Source: Pollenia angustigena
Taxonomy: Eukaryota > Arthropoda > Insecta > Diptera > Polleniidae
Direction of reading: 5' to 3'
Length of the DNA stretch: 64,000 nucleotides
Assembly (NCBI GenBank): GCA_930367215.1
Contig: OV884059.1
Location: 221,835,803-221,899,802 of the forward strand
This document shows positions 10,056 through 22,054 of the stretch, piece after piece; position 1 is the first letter of the stretch; each line of letters starts with the position of its first letter. Under the pieces are notes generated by a model, which was not told where the DNA came from, ran no database searches, and saw only the letters and a list, made by a program, of their open reading frames with translations. A program made the position numbers and the translations under genes.

Positions 10056-10963
10056 GATATTAAAAATGCTTTTTAGTAAGTTTCTGGATTTTTTAAGAAA
10101 AATTTTGTCATCTCAAAAGTTATTCAAAAGCCATCTCTACACCCATTGTGTTCGGATCGTTTAAATAAAGCTCATATTGACATTTTCGTATTTATTTGTT
10201 ATTGAGGTTGCTGATGCTCAATTCATCTTGTTTCAACTGTTGATGATGTTTAAATCAACAGAATTGTTGTTGCTTTTAGATTTGTTATATCTGTTGTCAA
10301 TAATAATGATAATATGAATAATGAACATGCCAATGATTACGTTGTTACGTATATGCAAACAACGATTTCGCCGTTTTTAGATTAATACATAAAAATAAAT
10401 GACATTTGAAACTGTATTCAATAGGTTTCGAACACATCTACAAAAATAGGAGCGAGGTTCCATAAGTTTTTTTTTTTAAATCTACTTTTCTATAAAATAG
10501 CAAAATTCATTTAGCTTTAAACAAAAAGTTGGCTCACTGAATATAAAAGCATAAAAGTTAACGCTTATAAGAGTTTAAAAAAATATAAAAGTATTAGAGC
10601 ATATGGGCAAATCCCCGAAACAGTCCACCAACCAAATTAATTCAAATTAATTTTTTTTAATGGAATATAAGACTAGGTGTATAATTTCATTTTTATATTA
10701 AAATAATGTATTTCAATAATCATTAATACAATAATTTTAACCAAATCCTACCTCACCCTGATCTCTTAATGTTATACGTAAATTAAGCATTATTATTACT
10801 CATCAACATATTAATTTCGTTAAAAAAAAAATTTATATAATTTTTTTTAAAAAATTAGTTTTGAAATGCAATTCATAAAAATATAATTTGTTTTGTTAAA
10901 ATAAATAAAAAAAAACTCTGGCGTGCGTTGTGAAACGTGCGTGACAAAGGGTTTACGGCTTTT
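10056..10963. other. Spacer, no gene seen
   Basis: A/T-rich, no family recognised. It borders the 8-bp target duplication of the hAT element to the right. Confidence 0.4.
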
Positions 10964-11105
10964 GTCAAAAACAGTGTTGCCAAAAGTAGGGAGCGTAGGG
11001 AAAATCGGACAGATTTTTTGTATTCGCAAAAATGTAGGTATTTTTTCTCATATTGCATTGTATACGAAATAAATGCAAAAAATGAATTTTAATTAATGAT
11101 TTAAC

Positions 11106-11307
11106 ATATTCAACATTTTTTTATTTTTCGAATTTATTCTATAAGCAAAATTTCAGATATGTATTTTATAAAGCTTTTTTGTAATAGTTCTATTCCTTCA
11201 ATTTTTCAGAAATGAAGGAATAGAACTATTACAAAAAAGCTTTATAAAATACATAACTGAAATTTAGCTTATAGAATAAATTCGAAAAAATAAAAAATGT
11301 TGAATAT
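11106..11307. repeat. Long near-perfect palindrome (about 95-bp arms)
   Basis: The left arm ends TAGTTCTATTCCTTCA and the right arm starts TGAAGGAATAGAACTA. The spacer is about 12 bp (ATTTTTCAGAAA). Arms match over about 95 bp with a few mismatches and one small indel. The palindrome is internal to the hAT relic and may be an inverted duplication made during aborted transposition. Confidence 0.88.
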
Positions 11308-11329
11308 AATATAAAGTAACCTTCGGAAG

Positions 11330-11668
11330 GAAATAATTCCCAGTTTCGATTTAATATATAAAGAAATGGAATTCTTAAGTCTCGAACATATTTTGGGACA
11401 AAAAAAAGACGAGTACAATTTAACTAAAGCCCCAATGATCTCTTGTATAAGTGTAGAACAATCGCATAAAATTAATTTTCTGAAATTGTGAAACTAATTT
11501 GTTTTGAAACATGAAGTTGAAACAGTTTTCGATAAAAATGGTATAAGGAAAACCCATAATGACGAGGTTGTGTTTCCAAATTTATCAAAACTGGTTCGGA
11601 TTATGTTTGCTTTACCCAATGCAAATGGTGATGCAGTGAGACCACAAGAAAGCGATACAAATTGAGCC
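11330..11668 (+). pseudogene. hAT transposase C-terminal (dimerisation) fragment
   Basis: Translation with one frameshift gives a stretch reading FPNLSKLVRIMFALPNANGDA near 11575-11640. This matches the hAT C-terminal dimerisation signature, where the usual form is 'YPNL..L....LSLPHSNA.AER'. The upstream part (about 11370-11510) reads as an acidic/leucine-rich helix region. The catalytic DDE domain and N-terminal zinc finger are missing. The fragment sits inside the boundaries set by the 8-bp TSD and supports the hAT assignment. Confidence 0.65.
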
Positions 11669-11748
11669 ACACAACTTTTAGTTTAATTTGTATTATAAGA
11701 TAATTTTTGCAAATTATCAATTCAGTTCAAAAGAAATACATAAATATA

Positions 11749-11945
11749 CGGCCATGTCATGGGAATCGAAATAACGTGAAATTGAAATCGACGAAGATTC
11801 TTAATTAAATTATTGCAAAAATGAAAGCAGCTTTTCCTGAATTCAAAAGTAGTTGAGGTATATTAAAGGAAATATTTTTTTGAGAGAGTTTTCAAAATTT
11901 GTTCGATTTCATTTTCACATAACTTTGATTGCCATGACATGGCCG
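11749..11945. mobile_element. Nested 197-bp TIR element
   Basis: The ends CGGCCATGTCATGG and CCATGACATGGCCG are perfect inverted repeats, with further subterminal similarity (AATCGAAATAACGTGAAA / TTTCACATAACTTTGATT). The TIR resembles that of 23362-23591 (GGTGTCATGGAAATCGAAAA), which suggests one superfamily. No clear TSD. It sits inside the hAT relic. Confidence 0.75.
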
Positions 11946-12483
11946 ATTATTTATAAAATAACCTATTGCTATTGTACCTGAATTAAATTGAAGTGATCAT
12001 ATAATGATTACCTGCCGTATTCATAAAAATAATTTTATTTTAATAAAGGTTTTCAAAACAATTTTTCTATGAAAATTTTACTTGAAAAACGCTTGGTAAA
12101 CTTAATAAATGATTATTGATATGTTTTTTTCATTGAATTAAAAAAAATTTTATATTTAAAAAAAGTACATACATAAATTTTGTTTTTGTTTTATTATTTA
12201 CTTTTGTTATTAGTTAGAGCTTTACTAAACATATGCGAACGAAATTAATTTTTTATAACTATTGTTTCTTCTAATACTTTAATGACTAAAACGCGTAGGG
12301 ATTTTTGTAGGGAAAATTTTTGATACGTGTAGGGAAAAATCGGATTTTTTTTTCAAAAAATCTTTTGGCAACACTGGTCAAAAATCTCAACATTTTTTGG
12401 CTGCGAATAAGTGATTTTAGAATTCTCTTATAGTCATCTTTCTTTTAGGAATTAGATTTTGTATACCTTATGATGGAAATTAA

Positions 12484-13073
12484 AGTATAAAAGTATAAAA
12501 CTATAAAAGTATAAAAGTATAAAAGTGTAAAAGTATAAAAGTAGAAAAGTAGAAAAGTATAAAAGTATAAAAGTATAAAAGTATAAAAGTATAAAAGTAT
12601 AAAAGTAAAAAAGTATAAAAGTGTAAAAGTATAAAAGTATAAAAGTATAAAAGTATAAAAGTATAAAAGTATAAAAGTATAAAAGTATAAAAGTATAAAA
12701 GTATAAAAGTATAAAAGTATAAAAGTATAAAAGTATAAAAGTATAAAAGTATAAAAGTATAAAAGTATAAAAGTATAAAAGTATAAAAGTATAAAAGTAT
12801 AAAAGTATAAAAGTATAAAAGTATAAAAGAATAAAAGTATAAAAGTATAAAAGTATAAAAAAATAAAATGTATAAAAGTATAAAAGTAAAAAGGTATAAA
12901 AGCATAAAAGTATAAAATTATAAAAGTATAAAGGTATAAAAGTTTAGAAGTATAAAAGTGTAAGAGTATAAAAGTATATAAGTAAAACAGTATATAAGTA
13001 TAAAACTATAAAAGTATAAAAGAATATAAGTATAAAAGTATGAAAGTATGAAAGTATAAAACAGCAATTTTAA
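12484..13073. repeat. Octamer minisatellite (TATAAAAG)n, about 590 bp
   Basis: Dozens of head-to-tail TATAAAAG units, near-perfect from about 12550 to 12830 and decaying toward 13070 (variants TGTAAAAG, TATATAAG, TATGAAAG). The repetitive ORF on the opposite strand (YTFILLYF repeats, 12501-12905) is purely a product of the repeat. Confidence 0.95.
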
Positions 13074-13300
13074 ATATGACGTTTTACCGCTTATTTCGTT
13101 TTTTTAGTTTTTGATTGAAAATATAAAGCTTTTTTGTGTCTTAAACGCTTTTCAAGCTGCTCTCATACATCAAATTTCACATTTATATTTTCGTTGTGTT
13201 TTGTACGTTCTAGCAATTTTTATACCGTAATATTCTATATATAATCATGTGCCATGTTTTTATAAACACACGTTTATATCCGTACATGTGTTGGTGTATC

Positions 13301-13688
13301 TACACTCAAAATATTATGTAGCTAAATTTGAACGAAAATTCATTTTAAACAAATTAAAATTCATTTAGAAAACGGATCATTTACATTGCATTTAAAACAA
13401 ATGATTTTTACATTCATTTTTAATTTTTTTATTTATTGAACAGCATATTCGTTAAAATTTAATAGTTTTTACTTTTGAAAATTATATTTAAACCAACAAA
13501 TATCAAACTACATACCAAAATAAATACGGAAAAACGTTACTTTTTGGTAGTTTGTTTTTTGAGTAACAAACATAAATGTTAAAAAATAAAAATATTCGTA
13601 AAATAACTATATATTTATTTAATTTTAACAGTACGGAAAACGAATTTAATAACTAACAATCAGTTACTGTAATAATTTTATGAGTTTA
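13301..13688 (+). mobile_element. About 388-bp dispersed element (family Q), copy 1
   Basis: It begins TACACTCAAAATATTATGTAG and ends CTGTAATAATTTTATGAGTTTA. A full inverted copy lies at 41013-41402, with the same internal landmarks (AACGGATCATTTACATT; TTTTGGTAGTTTGTTTTTTG; AGTACGGAAAACGAATTTAA). The ends are only imperfect inverted repeats. No ORF. Confidence 0.8.
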
Positions 13689-15134
13689 TGTTTGCTTAAA
13701 GCAATCATGCAAAAACATATCGACTTTTATTACATTTTATTCCATTACGAAACGATAAATACTTACACATCTAAAACACAATCCCCATCACACACTCATG
13801 CACATTTGCAAAAATAAATACACGCGGATATGAATAAATTTGGGATTTTGTTGCTCAAATTGTGGGTTGTATGTATTTTACATAAAGTTTTTTAAATTTT
13901 TTTTTTGTAGTTGTTGTTGGTATTATCAACTAGCAATCGAAAAAATGGATCAGTTGCCTTATCTGTTTAAATCAAACTATTGTAAGTGCATATGTATGTA
14001 AATGTAAATAGATAAATTCCCTAAAAGGATATGAAATGTGTTTGTACACAAATACATAGACAAACTTTTTAAAACGATTTATTTTTTATTCAATAAAAAT
14101 TACAGTTTTAATATATAAAATTATCTATTTATTTCGCTAAAGAGCGAGACTATTTTGTTAAAATAATCACTTAAAAGAAATTGTGAACAAATAAGTTTTG
14201 TATTTTTAATAAAATTTTAATTAATAGATATATTAAAATGTTAATCTGGCAATATCATACGTAATAATTTGAAGCGATTTTATTAGTTTTGTAATGGTAT
14301 ATAAAGGATTCTTAATACTAATTTTTTTAGAAATAAAAAGCTTGTCAAAGTTTGCTTATTTTCCAAAACAAATGTTTAAACCAAATTTAAAAAAAAGTCA
14401 TTATTTACCGCAACCTTTTCCCCTATACCACTTTATACAAATCGCACAGCGGTCGTATACTTAATATTTAATTACATTTGTAAATTGCATTCAATATTAC
14501 TAATACGCCTAAGTAGCTGAATTTTGTAATTATGTATTATTTTAGTTTAACCCTAAATCATTATTGTGCTATTATTTACAAAACTACAACATATTATTTT
14601 TTAATTAGTTGTTCAACGTTTTAAAGGCCCTTAATCACACTATTACAAACAACAACAGCAACAAAAAGTCACTGAAAAACATAAATTGTTGCCGCAGCAT
14701 AACAAAAACACTACGATTCAACCAAACTAGCACTTGTTTTCAACAAAAATTACCACAAAGTGGTAGCATTTCTCTTCAGTTAAATTGCGTGTGTACTTTG
14801 TAGAGTAATAATAACAATAATACATGCTAAATACGCATTTTAGTAGTTAATACAATGGAAACGTTTTAAATTATTACGCAGCTTTTTTAATGGCTCTTTA
14901 GTGGCTTAAACTAAAATAATAATATTGAAAAATATTCGCAGAAAATAGCCATAAAGACTACGTAAAGAATGATAATAATACAGAGTTATACCTTAATAGC
15001 CATGTAGTTCAAAAGAGATACTTAATATTGTCATACTAAGGATTGTCATATTATCTGTATAATCTGTATCTAATATTAGCATAAAAATCATAACTTGACG
15101 ACTCAATTGATAATATTTATTAAAATAGAATAAA
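13689..15134. other. Spacer, no gene seen
   Basis: About 1.4 kb of A/T-rich sequence. The 64-aa ORF at 14609-14803 has no recognisable motif, so I do not call it a gene. Confidence 0.45.
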
Positions 15135-15359
15135 AATGATCAATAAATTTTAATTAATTTCATGTTTTAAAATGCATTCCTTCAGAAAAATAATTTAATG
15201 AAAATTATATTTGATGAACTCAAAGGCCTAACCATTATGTGCTTAAGTTAGATAAGCAATTATGCCAATACATGAAATCATATGAAGCAAACCATATTCA
15301 ATTTACGGAAACTTTTTGTTAAGTTTTATGAAACTGTCATTTGCTTAATATATATATTC

Positions 15360-16600
15360 CTCTAACTCCCACTGGAGCATAGGGCACCAATAACAGATGT
15401 TCTCTATCTGACCCGGTTTTGAGCGATATACCTAAGTTCATTCCAAGATATACCCAGTTGGCTCATTTCGGATTCCGTTCAACGTCTCCATGTTGTGCGT
15501 GGCCTGCCGCTTTCTCTGCCATCTTGTTGAAATGGGTTCCATTTAAGAGCTTGTTTAGTTACATTAGTGTCATTTCGACGGATGGTGTGTCCTATCCACT
15601 GCCACTTTCGTTTACGTATCTCGGTTGCTACTTGTATTTGGTTTGTCTTTGATAGCAACTCGGCATTTGATATTGTTCTAGGCCAGTGATAACCACTCCA
15701 TAGACTCGCGAGCCAGTCAATAATCGTATTTTTGACACAGACACGGTCGGCAATTCACATGTATATTACAACTTTGTTCGTTTCAAAACATCAGACTATC
15801 ATCAGTCTCTGCGCCCGCACACAAGCACATAATTTCTTTGTGTGCGTGCGTTCGGGGCTTTCTTAGTTCGGGGCTTGGTTATCACTGTTCTAGGCCAAAA
15901 GATGCGTAGTATTCTTCTTAGGCAGCTGTTAATAAACGTTTGAAGTCGTCTGGTAATGTCACTTGTGACCTTCAAGGTTGTACACCCATATAGGAGAACC
16001 GATTTAACATTCGCCTCGAAAATTCTCAGCTTTGTGGTTTGGCTGATTTTATTACTTTGCCAGATTGGGGCTAGTAAGCCAAAAGATGGCCTAGCCTTGT
16101 TTATTCTAGCGACAGAATTGGTCACTTGTCTCAAATGTCTGGTTGTTGATGGTCATGGGAACTGTTGTTGCCGCGATACTTAGCGTTTTTGTTTTGGCTG
16201 CATTTATTTTTAGCCCTGTGTATTGCAGCTTTTAGTGAAGCTTTATAGCTGTTTGTCTAAGATCAATAATTTTGTGTGAGAGTAAACAAATATCTTCTGC
16301 GTACGCCAGGTAGTTAAGGTAACGATTGTTGTTTTTTCCATTGTATTCCTTGTCTTTTATTTTCAATACCATTGAGAACATCTTCCAAAACCACAAGAAA
16401 TAAAAGAGGTGACAATATGCAACCCTGGCGCACTCCACTTTTTACCATAAACGGGTCAGAAAGATTTCCCTTATGAAGGACAAAGCGCCTGACATGGTTA
16501 TAGCTCTCTTTAATCAAAGTAATTATTTTTTCATGTATATTTCTTCTTCGCAAGGCTAATCAAATACAGTCTCGATTAATTGAATCGAACGCTTATCGCA
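15360..16600 (-). pseudogene. LINE reverse transcriptase relic
   Basis: Minus-strand fragments in several frames. First comes the RT motif 'VKSGVRQGCILSPLLF' (16314-16553). Next is 'LNYLAYAEDICLLS' (16232-16438), the YADD box with the first Asp changed to Glu. Then 'KLRIFEANVKSVLLYGCTTL' (15802-16134) follows. After the nested MITE is removed, a C-terminal 'KWQWIGHTIRRNDTN ... GRPRTTWRR' segment lies near 15450-15640. The order is that of a non-LTR element carrying a C-terminal 'W.GH..R' domain. Endonuclease and 5' parts are gone. Frameshifts and the AED change make it inactive. Confidence 0.8.
15684..15887. mobile_element. 204-bp hAT MITE nested in the LINE, 8-bp TSD
   Basis: The ends CAGTGATAACCA and TGGTTATCACTG are inverted, with TTCTAGGC duplicated at 15676-15683 and 15888-15895. 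Removing the element rejoins the two parts of the LINE C-terminal region. Non-coding. Confidence 0.93.
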
Positions 16601-17557
16601 CATTCCGTACGGAATCAAATGTTTTTTGATTTTGTTATTGTTTTTCTAAATACATTTGGGAGACTTTTTGGTAATTTTTGAAAATTTTTTGGAATATTTT
16701 GAAGCACGGATATGCATGTTATGGTTGGGCCTCAAGCCTGACTAAATATCAAAATTACAAATTTATTAAAATGTTTAAAAAACAATTATCGACTATAGTA
16801 AAATTTGTCTATATCAAACACCCCTATCGTGATAACTTATTCCCACGAAATATTTCCCCCTTTACTAAAATTGCAATCGTGAATAACTTCTAACTTTAAA
16901 TGTTTTCCCTTTTTCTGATGTGTAATTCAATGGGGAATAACATCACAAAAATATTCTCATTTATTAAATTTCCCATGATCGTGAACGTTTTTTTTTTAAA
17001 GCTTTTCCCCCCTTTTTGTGCTTGGTTGTTCACTTTTTTTATCCAGCGAGCTGGAAACAAAATTTTAGTAATTTTTAACTTTTAGATTACTAAAACTACT
17101 TTTAAGGCAAAATCAATAAATAAAGTCCAAACTTATGGTAGAACTCCTGCCAAGTAAGTCAACTTTTTTCTTCTGACGGATTTAAAATCCATTCAGCAGT
17201 GCAAAGTCTCACTTAAGTCTCTAATGCATCTTATACATTGAAGATCTTCTCAAAAAAGGTGGATTATACCATTCCCACTTCGAGTCTCTTTCAACACCTT
17301 TTTTCATATCCTCCCGCTCTAAAAACAACGTAAATAAGCTTACGAGGGGAAGTCAGTGTATGTATTTAAGATATGGGAAAGTTGTACATTCGCCCTATTA
17401 TTGTTAAATAAATCTAAAATGAAAACTAACTAATAATCCTTTTTTATATAAAAATTAAGCCACTTACAACGTACCGGGTAACTCTTAGTAGTTAGACGCA
17501 TCTTACAAAGCACGACAAGTTATTCGTAGTTTTTGTATCTCCTCTTTTTAAACTAAA
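16601..17557. other. Spacer, no gene seen
   Basis: A/T-rich sequence with short ORFs that lack motifs. No repeat partner found in the window. Confidence 0.4.
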
Positions 17558-17941
17558 CCCAGCGGTAACTAGAATGAGTAAAGTAGCCTAATAGAAGGCC
17601 TTATTAAGCAGTCACAAGCAGTCGCCGCATTCCATACTTATTTATTTTTTACACAGGTTGTCATTGGGCGCAAGGCCTTCCACACTTCCTTTATAAACAA
17701 CTTCGATCCCTTCACAAAGAAGGGAGTAAGGAAGGTCACTAAAAATAAAGAGTAAATAAAACTGAACACCTTCTTTTCTCCCTTCTCAAAGAAGGGAGTA
17801 GCGAATGTGTACTGAATATTTCAGAAAGTCTTTTAAAAAGAAGTTTATACCTTCTAGGAGGAATACTTCTAAAGGCAGAAAGGAGTATAGAACCTTCAAA
17901 AAGGCCTGCCACTTGCGGTCCTTTCAATATTTACCGCTGGG
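17558..17941. mobile_element. 384-bp AGGCCT-rich TIR element
   Basis: The ends CCCAGCGGTAA and TTACCGCTGGG are inverted. The body shares AAGGCCTTCC motifs and the block 'TTTACACAGGTTGTCATTG' with the larger element at 2788-4939 (there TTTACACGCGTTGTCATTG). Probably the unexpanded form of the same family. Confidence 0.75.
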
Positions 17942-19049
17942 AAACGATGTCATCAATTTTAAACTTGTACCCCCGTATTTATAAAGGTTTCCATAGGTAA
18001 TAAAGCAAGAAGAACCGTTGCTCCACCTGTGAGAGAAAGTGTTCACGCGGATCCAACTAACTATACCTGCCGACGTACTACTCGATTGGAAATGTCTAGA
18101 ACTTTGGTGCAAACATGTGAATTGTTTTCATATAAACTTCAATGGGCTCAAGAATTATTGCCAAAAGAAGCATAAACAAGGCAACAATATGACAATCCGT
18201 TAGCCGAAATTGTCTTACCCTGAACTAATAATTTTCAGCTACCTCCTTAAGTCCTAATTTTAAAACTAACTATAAATTTTGAGCCCTGGAACTTCAATTT
18301 ATCGTATGTTTAAAAATTGCTTTCTTCATTAAAAAAAAAAGATAAAAATAAGAAAAATTAATTAAAAGCCAGGAACATGATTTTGCAAAATAAAAAAAGC
18401 TTATTTTGCCAAAATTTTAACATAGACGTTATTAAATGTAAGGCCCTCCTAATATTTGCATGCTTGTCCTATATTAATGCGTAAAGTGGCAATTTATTTT
18501 AATGGCTTAATTTTTATTTTAGAAAAACATGCTCAAATATGCGTGCGAAATCTCACTTTTTGGTTTTGTTAAATATTCAAATAAAAATTAACAAAATTAT
18601 CAACACTTCAAGTGTTGTTTAATAATTTGTTTAGCACGCATGTTTTATGTGTTTATGATTGAATTTAGTTGGAAATATAGAAAAACATTTATAGCATTTT
18701 CCAATAAAAATATACACTAAAAATATGGTTTATAAGCAGTTAAATAATTGGGGGATTCACAAGGTAGTCATAAAGATGTAAAGTCATATATCATAAAATA
18801 ATTACAAGAAATATATATGACTGCTGTGGACTACCGCTTATAATTTAGATTTCTGCTGTACACTTATGGGAAATCAATGAACACAGCATTAACATTTTCA
18901 TTTTGTTTGAAACACAACAACAATTATTATTTAAAACAATTGTAAAATATTATTTAGGACATTATGACGATATGACTTGATAGCACACCTTGTAAATCCC
19001 CCAAATATATTTCGTTTTTCTAACTTAAAATTGCAAAATGTGTTAAAAT
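17942..19049. other. Spacer, no gene seen
   Basis: A/T-rich, no recognisable gene or repeat partner in the window. Confidence 0.4.
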
Positions 19050-19167
19050 CAGTGTTGAAAAATAAACACTTGATATCGGTCCTTAGTGTTCGGCTCAGTA
19101 GATTTGTGGAAAACACAAACTCTAATAATGTTTGTGTAGGAAATCATAAAAAAGATAACGTTTCCAT
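19050..19167 (+). mobile_element. Left-end fragment of the CAGTGTTCGAAAATAAAC hAT MITE
   Basis: It starts CAGTGTTGAAAAATAAACAC and continues through TTCGGCTCAGTAGATTTGTG and AACACAAACTCTAATAATG, collinear with the first 120 bp of 29699-30212. It is cut where a CACGCAGAGAAAAAA end begins. Confidence 0.75.
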
Positions 19168-19510
19168 GCACGCAGAGAAAAAAAATACGGTTTGGGCATG
19201 TTTACGGCAACCAAACTATGTATACTATAACAATATATTGTTGTCGTACACAAATAATTGTTATATTTATTAAATATCAGCAATATTAATGTTACTGTAA
19301 ACATATCAATGTTGATCGCAATTATAAATTTGAGTATTGTTGACTGAAAAATAATTATTTTTCTAACAACTAATTAATTATAGCAATCAAAACATATTAT
19401 ATTACTCACAACCATTTCATGATATTTATTAACCATAACATGATAACGTTCTATATATTTATCATAAAATGTTTAAGATGCAATCAAAATATTTTAACTC
19501 TAGTAATATT
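19168..19510 (+). mobile_element. CACGCAGAGAAAAAA-type fold-back fragment
   Basis: The end CACGCAGAGAAAAAAAATAC is followed by AACCAT/ATGGTT-like motifs and 'ATTAACCATAACATGATAAC', as in the elements at 6262 and 8368. The matching right terminus is not recognisable. Confidence 0.45.
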
Positions 19511-19589
19511 TCGTTATCGCCAGTTGTTTGCATCAGTTGTGTTGTTTGTTTTAAATATGCCGTGACTAACGTTGTAAAAGCCACTTTTT

Positions 19590-21412
19590 GCAAAATCAGT
19601 TTTTTTTGCAAATTACGAAATTTGACAGCGTCATTTCTAGTCCTATAAAACTGTGACGTGCCAATTTCTATTATAATAGCATTATTTGTTACGGTTTAAG
19701 GCGTACTAAACTGTATTCCGGGAGTAGGGTTTATATGGTGCCAAAGGCAAATTATGGACCGATCTTCACGAAATTCACAGTGTCATTGCTTGTCCTATAA
19801 AACTGTGACGCACCAATTTCTATTATAATAGCCATGTAATTACGGTTTTAGGCGTACTTAACTGTTTTCCGGGATTAGGGTTTATATGGGGCTTAGCGTA
19901 AATTATGGATCGATCTTTACGAAATTTAACACTGTCATTTCTAGTCATATGAAACTGTGACAAGCCAAAATTTGTTATGATAGAATTATTTTTTATGGTT
20001 TTAGGCGTACTAAACTGTTTTCCGAGAGTAGGGTTTATATGGGGCCTATGGTAAATTGTAGACCGATATTCACGAAACTTTAGAGTCTTGTTTCTAGTCC
20101 TATAAAACTGTGATGTACCAAATTTGGTTCTGATAGCATTATTTTTTACGGTTTCAGGCGTACTAAACTTTTTTCAGGGTGTAGGGTTTATCGGGCCTGG
20201 GGTTAATTATGGACCACTCTTCGCGAAAATTTATAGTCTTATTTCTAGTCCTAAAAAACTGTGACGTACCAAAGTTTGTTATGATAGCGCTATTTTTTAC
20301 GGTTTAAGGGGTACTAAACTCTTTTCCGGGAGTAGGGTTTATATGGGGCCTATGGTTAATTATGGACCGATCTTCACGAAAATTTGTAGTCTTATTTCTA
20401 GTCCTATAAAACTGTGATGAACCAAATTTTGTTATGATAGCATTACTGCTGACGGTTTTAGGCGTACTAAACTCTTTTCCGAGAGTAGGGTGCATATGGG
20501 GCCTAAGGTAAATTGTACACTGATCTTTACGAAACTTTAGAGTCTTATTTCTAGTCCTATAAAACTGTGATGTACCAAATTTGGTCCTGATAGCATTATT
20601 TTTTACGGTTTAAGGCGTACTAAACCGTTTTCCGGGTGTAGGGTTTATCGGGCCTGGGGTAAATTATGGACCGATCTTCGCAAAAATTTATAGTCTTATT
20701 TCTAGTCCTATAAAACTGTGACGTACCAAAGTTGGTTATGATAGCATTATTTTTTACGGTTTAAGGGGTACTAAACTCTTTTCCGGGAGTAGGGTTTATA
20801 TGGGGCCTATGGTTAATTATGGACCGATCTTCACGCAAATTTATAGTCTTATTTCTAGTCCTATAAAACTGTGATGAACAAAATTTTGTTATGATAGTTT
20901 TTTTACGGTTTAAGGCGTACTTAACTGTTTTCCGAGGGTAGGGCTTATATGGGGCCTAGGGTTAATTATAGACGGATCTTCGCAAAATTTTACAGCGTGA
21001 TTTCCAGTGGAATAAGAAAAATTTTTCCAAAATCTTATATCATTCCGTGCATTTTTCCACCATTTATGTTAGTTTTTGTAACAAAATTATCAATTTTTTT
21101 GTAGGTGGTGGTTCCACATTTTGATTCATAGCACTGATCCTACTAAACCGATTTTAATGGATTTCAATCCCAAACTGCTTAGGATAACAACAAGCAATTT
21201 GACACCAAGTTTTTTTTATTTATTTTGAGTTTTTCGAAAGTGAGCGTGTTTTCAACAGACGGATAGACGGACATGGCTAAATCGACTTGGAATTACTCAA
21301 GGACCCAGAATATATATACTTTATGGCGTCTGCGATTAATAATTTAAAAGTTTCACACGGACTGACAAACTTAATATACCCTCTTCACAACTTATTGTGG
21401 TGGAGGATATAA
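19590..21412 (+). repeat. 153-bp tandem repeat array with conserved 3' flank
   Basis: About nine units carry CTAGTCCTATAAAACTGTGA, then TTACGGTTTTAGGCGTACTAAACTG, then TTTATATGGGGCCT with GGACCGATCTTCACGAAA. Unit markers lie near 19637, 19790, 19940, 20095, 20250, 20400, 20553, 20700 and 20855. The flank 21000-21412 holds AGACGGATAGACGGACATGG, AGAATATATATACTTTATGG and ACCCTCTTCACAACTTATTG. The same array and flank recur inverted at 58432-59692. Confidence 0.88.
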
Positions 21413-21499
21413 AAAATAAAGAAATTGTATTAACAATAAAAAAAATTTTAAAGTGCTACAAAATAAAAATAAAGATGCAAAAAATTTAATTTTTTTTTT

Positions 21500-21755
21500 A
21501 TTGTTGTGACTACTTCTTATTTTGTTATGATTAACATGACAATAATATGACTACATCTTATCTTATTATGAATAACAGGATAAGAATACGATTAAATGGA
21601 AAATATTACGATGTAATATTACGAATATATTTGGTCACAATATGATTCAATAATAATCGTAATATGTTGACTACAATCATGAATCTTTTTATAATATGTT
21701 GCTCTTAGATAATGTTTACCACAGCCATGCTTTTGCTTTGCGTGCAAGACAATGC
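21500..21755 (+). mobile_element. Second copy of the 6262-6567 fold-back-type element
   Basis: The blocks ATTAACATGACAATAATATG, AATATTACGAATATATTTGG, TTGACTACAATCATGAATC and TTTGCTTTGCGTGC keep the order of the 6262-6567 copy, with fewer internal repeats. Confidence 0.65.
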
Positions 21756-22054
21756 TTTGTGATCTAAACATTCAGCATGTGCTTGTCATTTAAAATCCAC
21801 TTCTGATCTGAGAACTATTGTCTAGGTAGTTCTTGTTGGACCATGTGGAAACATAGAAACCAGAGATTAAACAGTATATATTTTATGGTGTTTTGAAACT
21901 CGTGCATTTTGCATGCGATCTGCCCAACTATAGTTTCTTAAAAATATTCAAGATCCCTTGAGCATACTTTTGCAAATTGAAGTCCCCAAACTTATTGCGA
22001 TTGCGATTTACAGGACATCTGTTATGCGATTTCAAGTCAGAATCGCAAATGTTA

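Larger units (their letters stand above)
10972..12376 (+). mobile_element. hAT transposon relic with 8-bp TSD
   Basis: The ends CAGTGTTGCCAAAAG (10972) and CTTTTGGCAACACTG (to 12376) are inverted, and GTCAAAAA is duplicated on both sides (10964-10971 and 12377-12384). An 8-bp TSD plus a CAGTG-type TIR defines the hAT superfamily. The 1405-bp body keeps a decayed C-terminal transposase fragment on the plus strand, a 200-bp palindrome and a nested MITE. It cannot move without a helper transposase. Confidence 0.92.

Noticed and set aside
12501..12905. 134-aa ORF of YTFILLYF repeats
   Set aside because: Pure translation of the TATAAAAG minisatellite; no stop because of the repeat phase.
12484..13073. 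TATAAAAG units as a real promoter
   Set aside because: No initiator, no downstream gene; minisatellite expansion is enough to explain it.
19590..21000. CRISPR-like regular repeats
   Set aside because: Units are contiguous 153-bp tandem repeats without unique spacers, in a eukaryotic context without cas genes.
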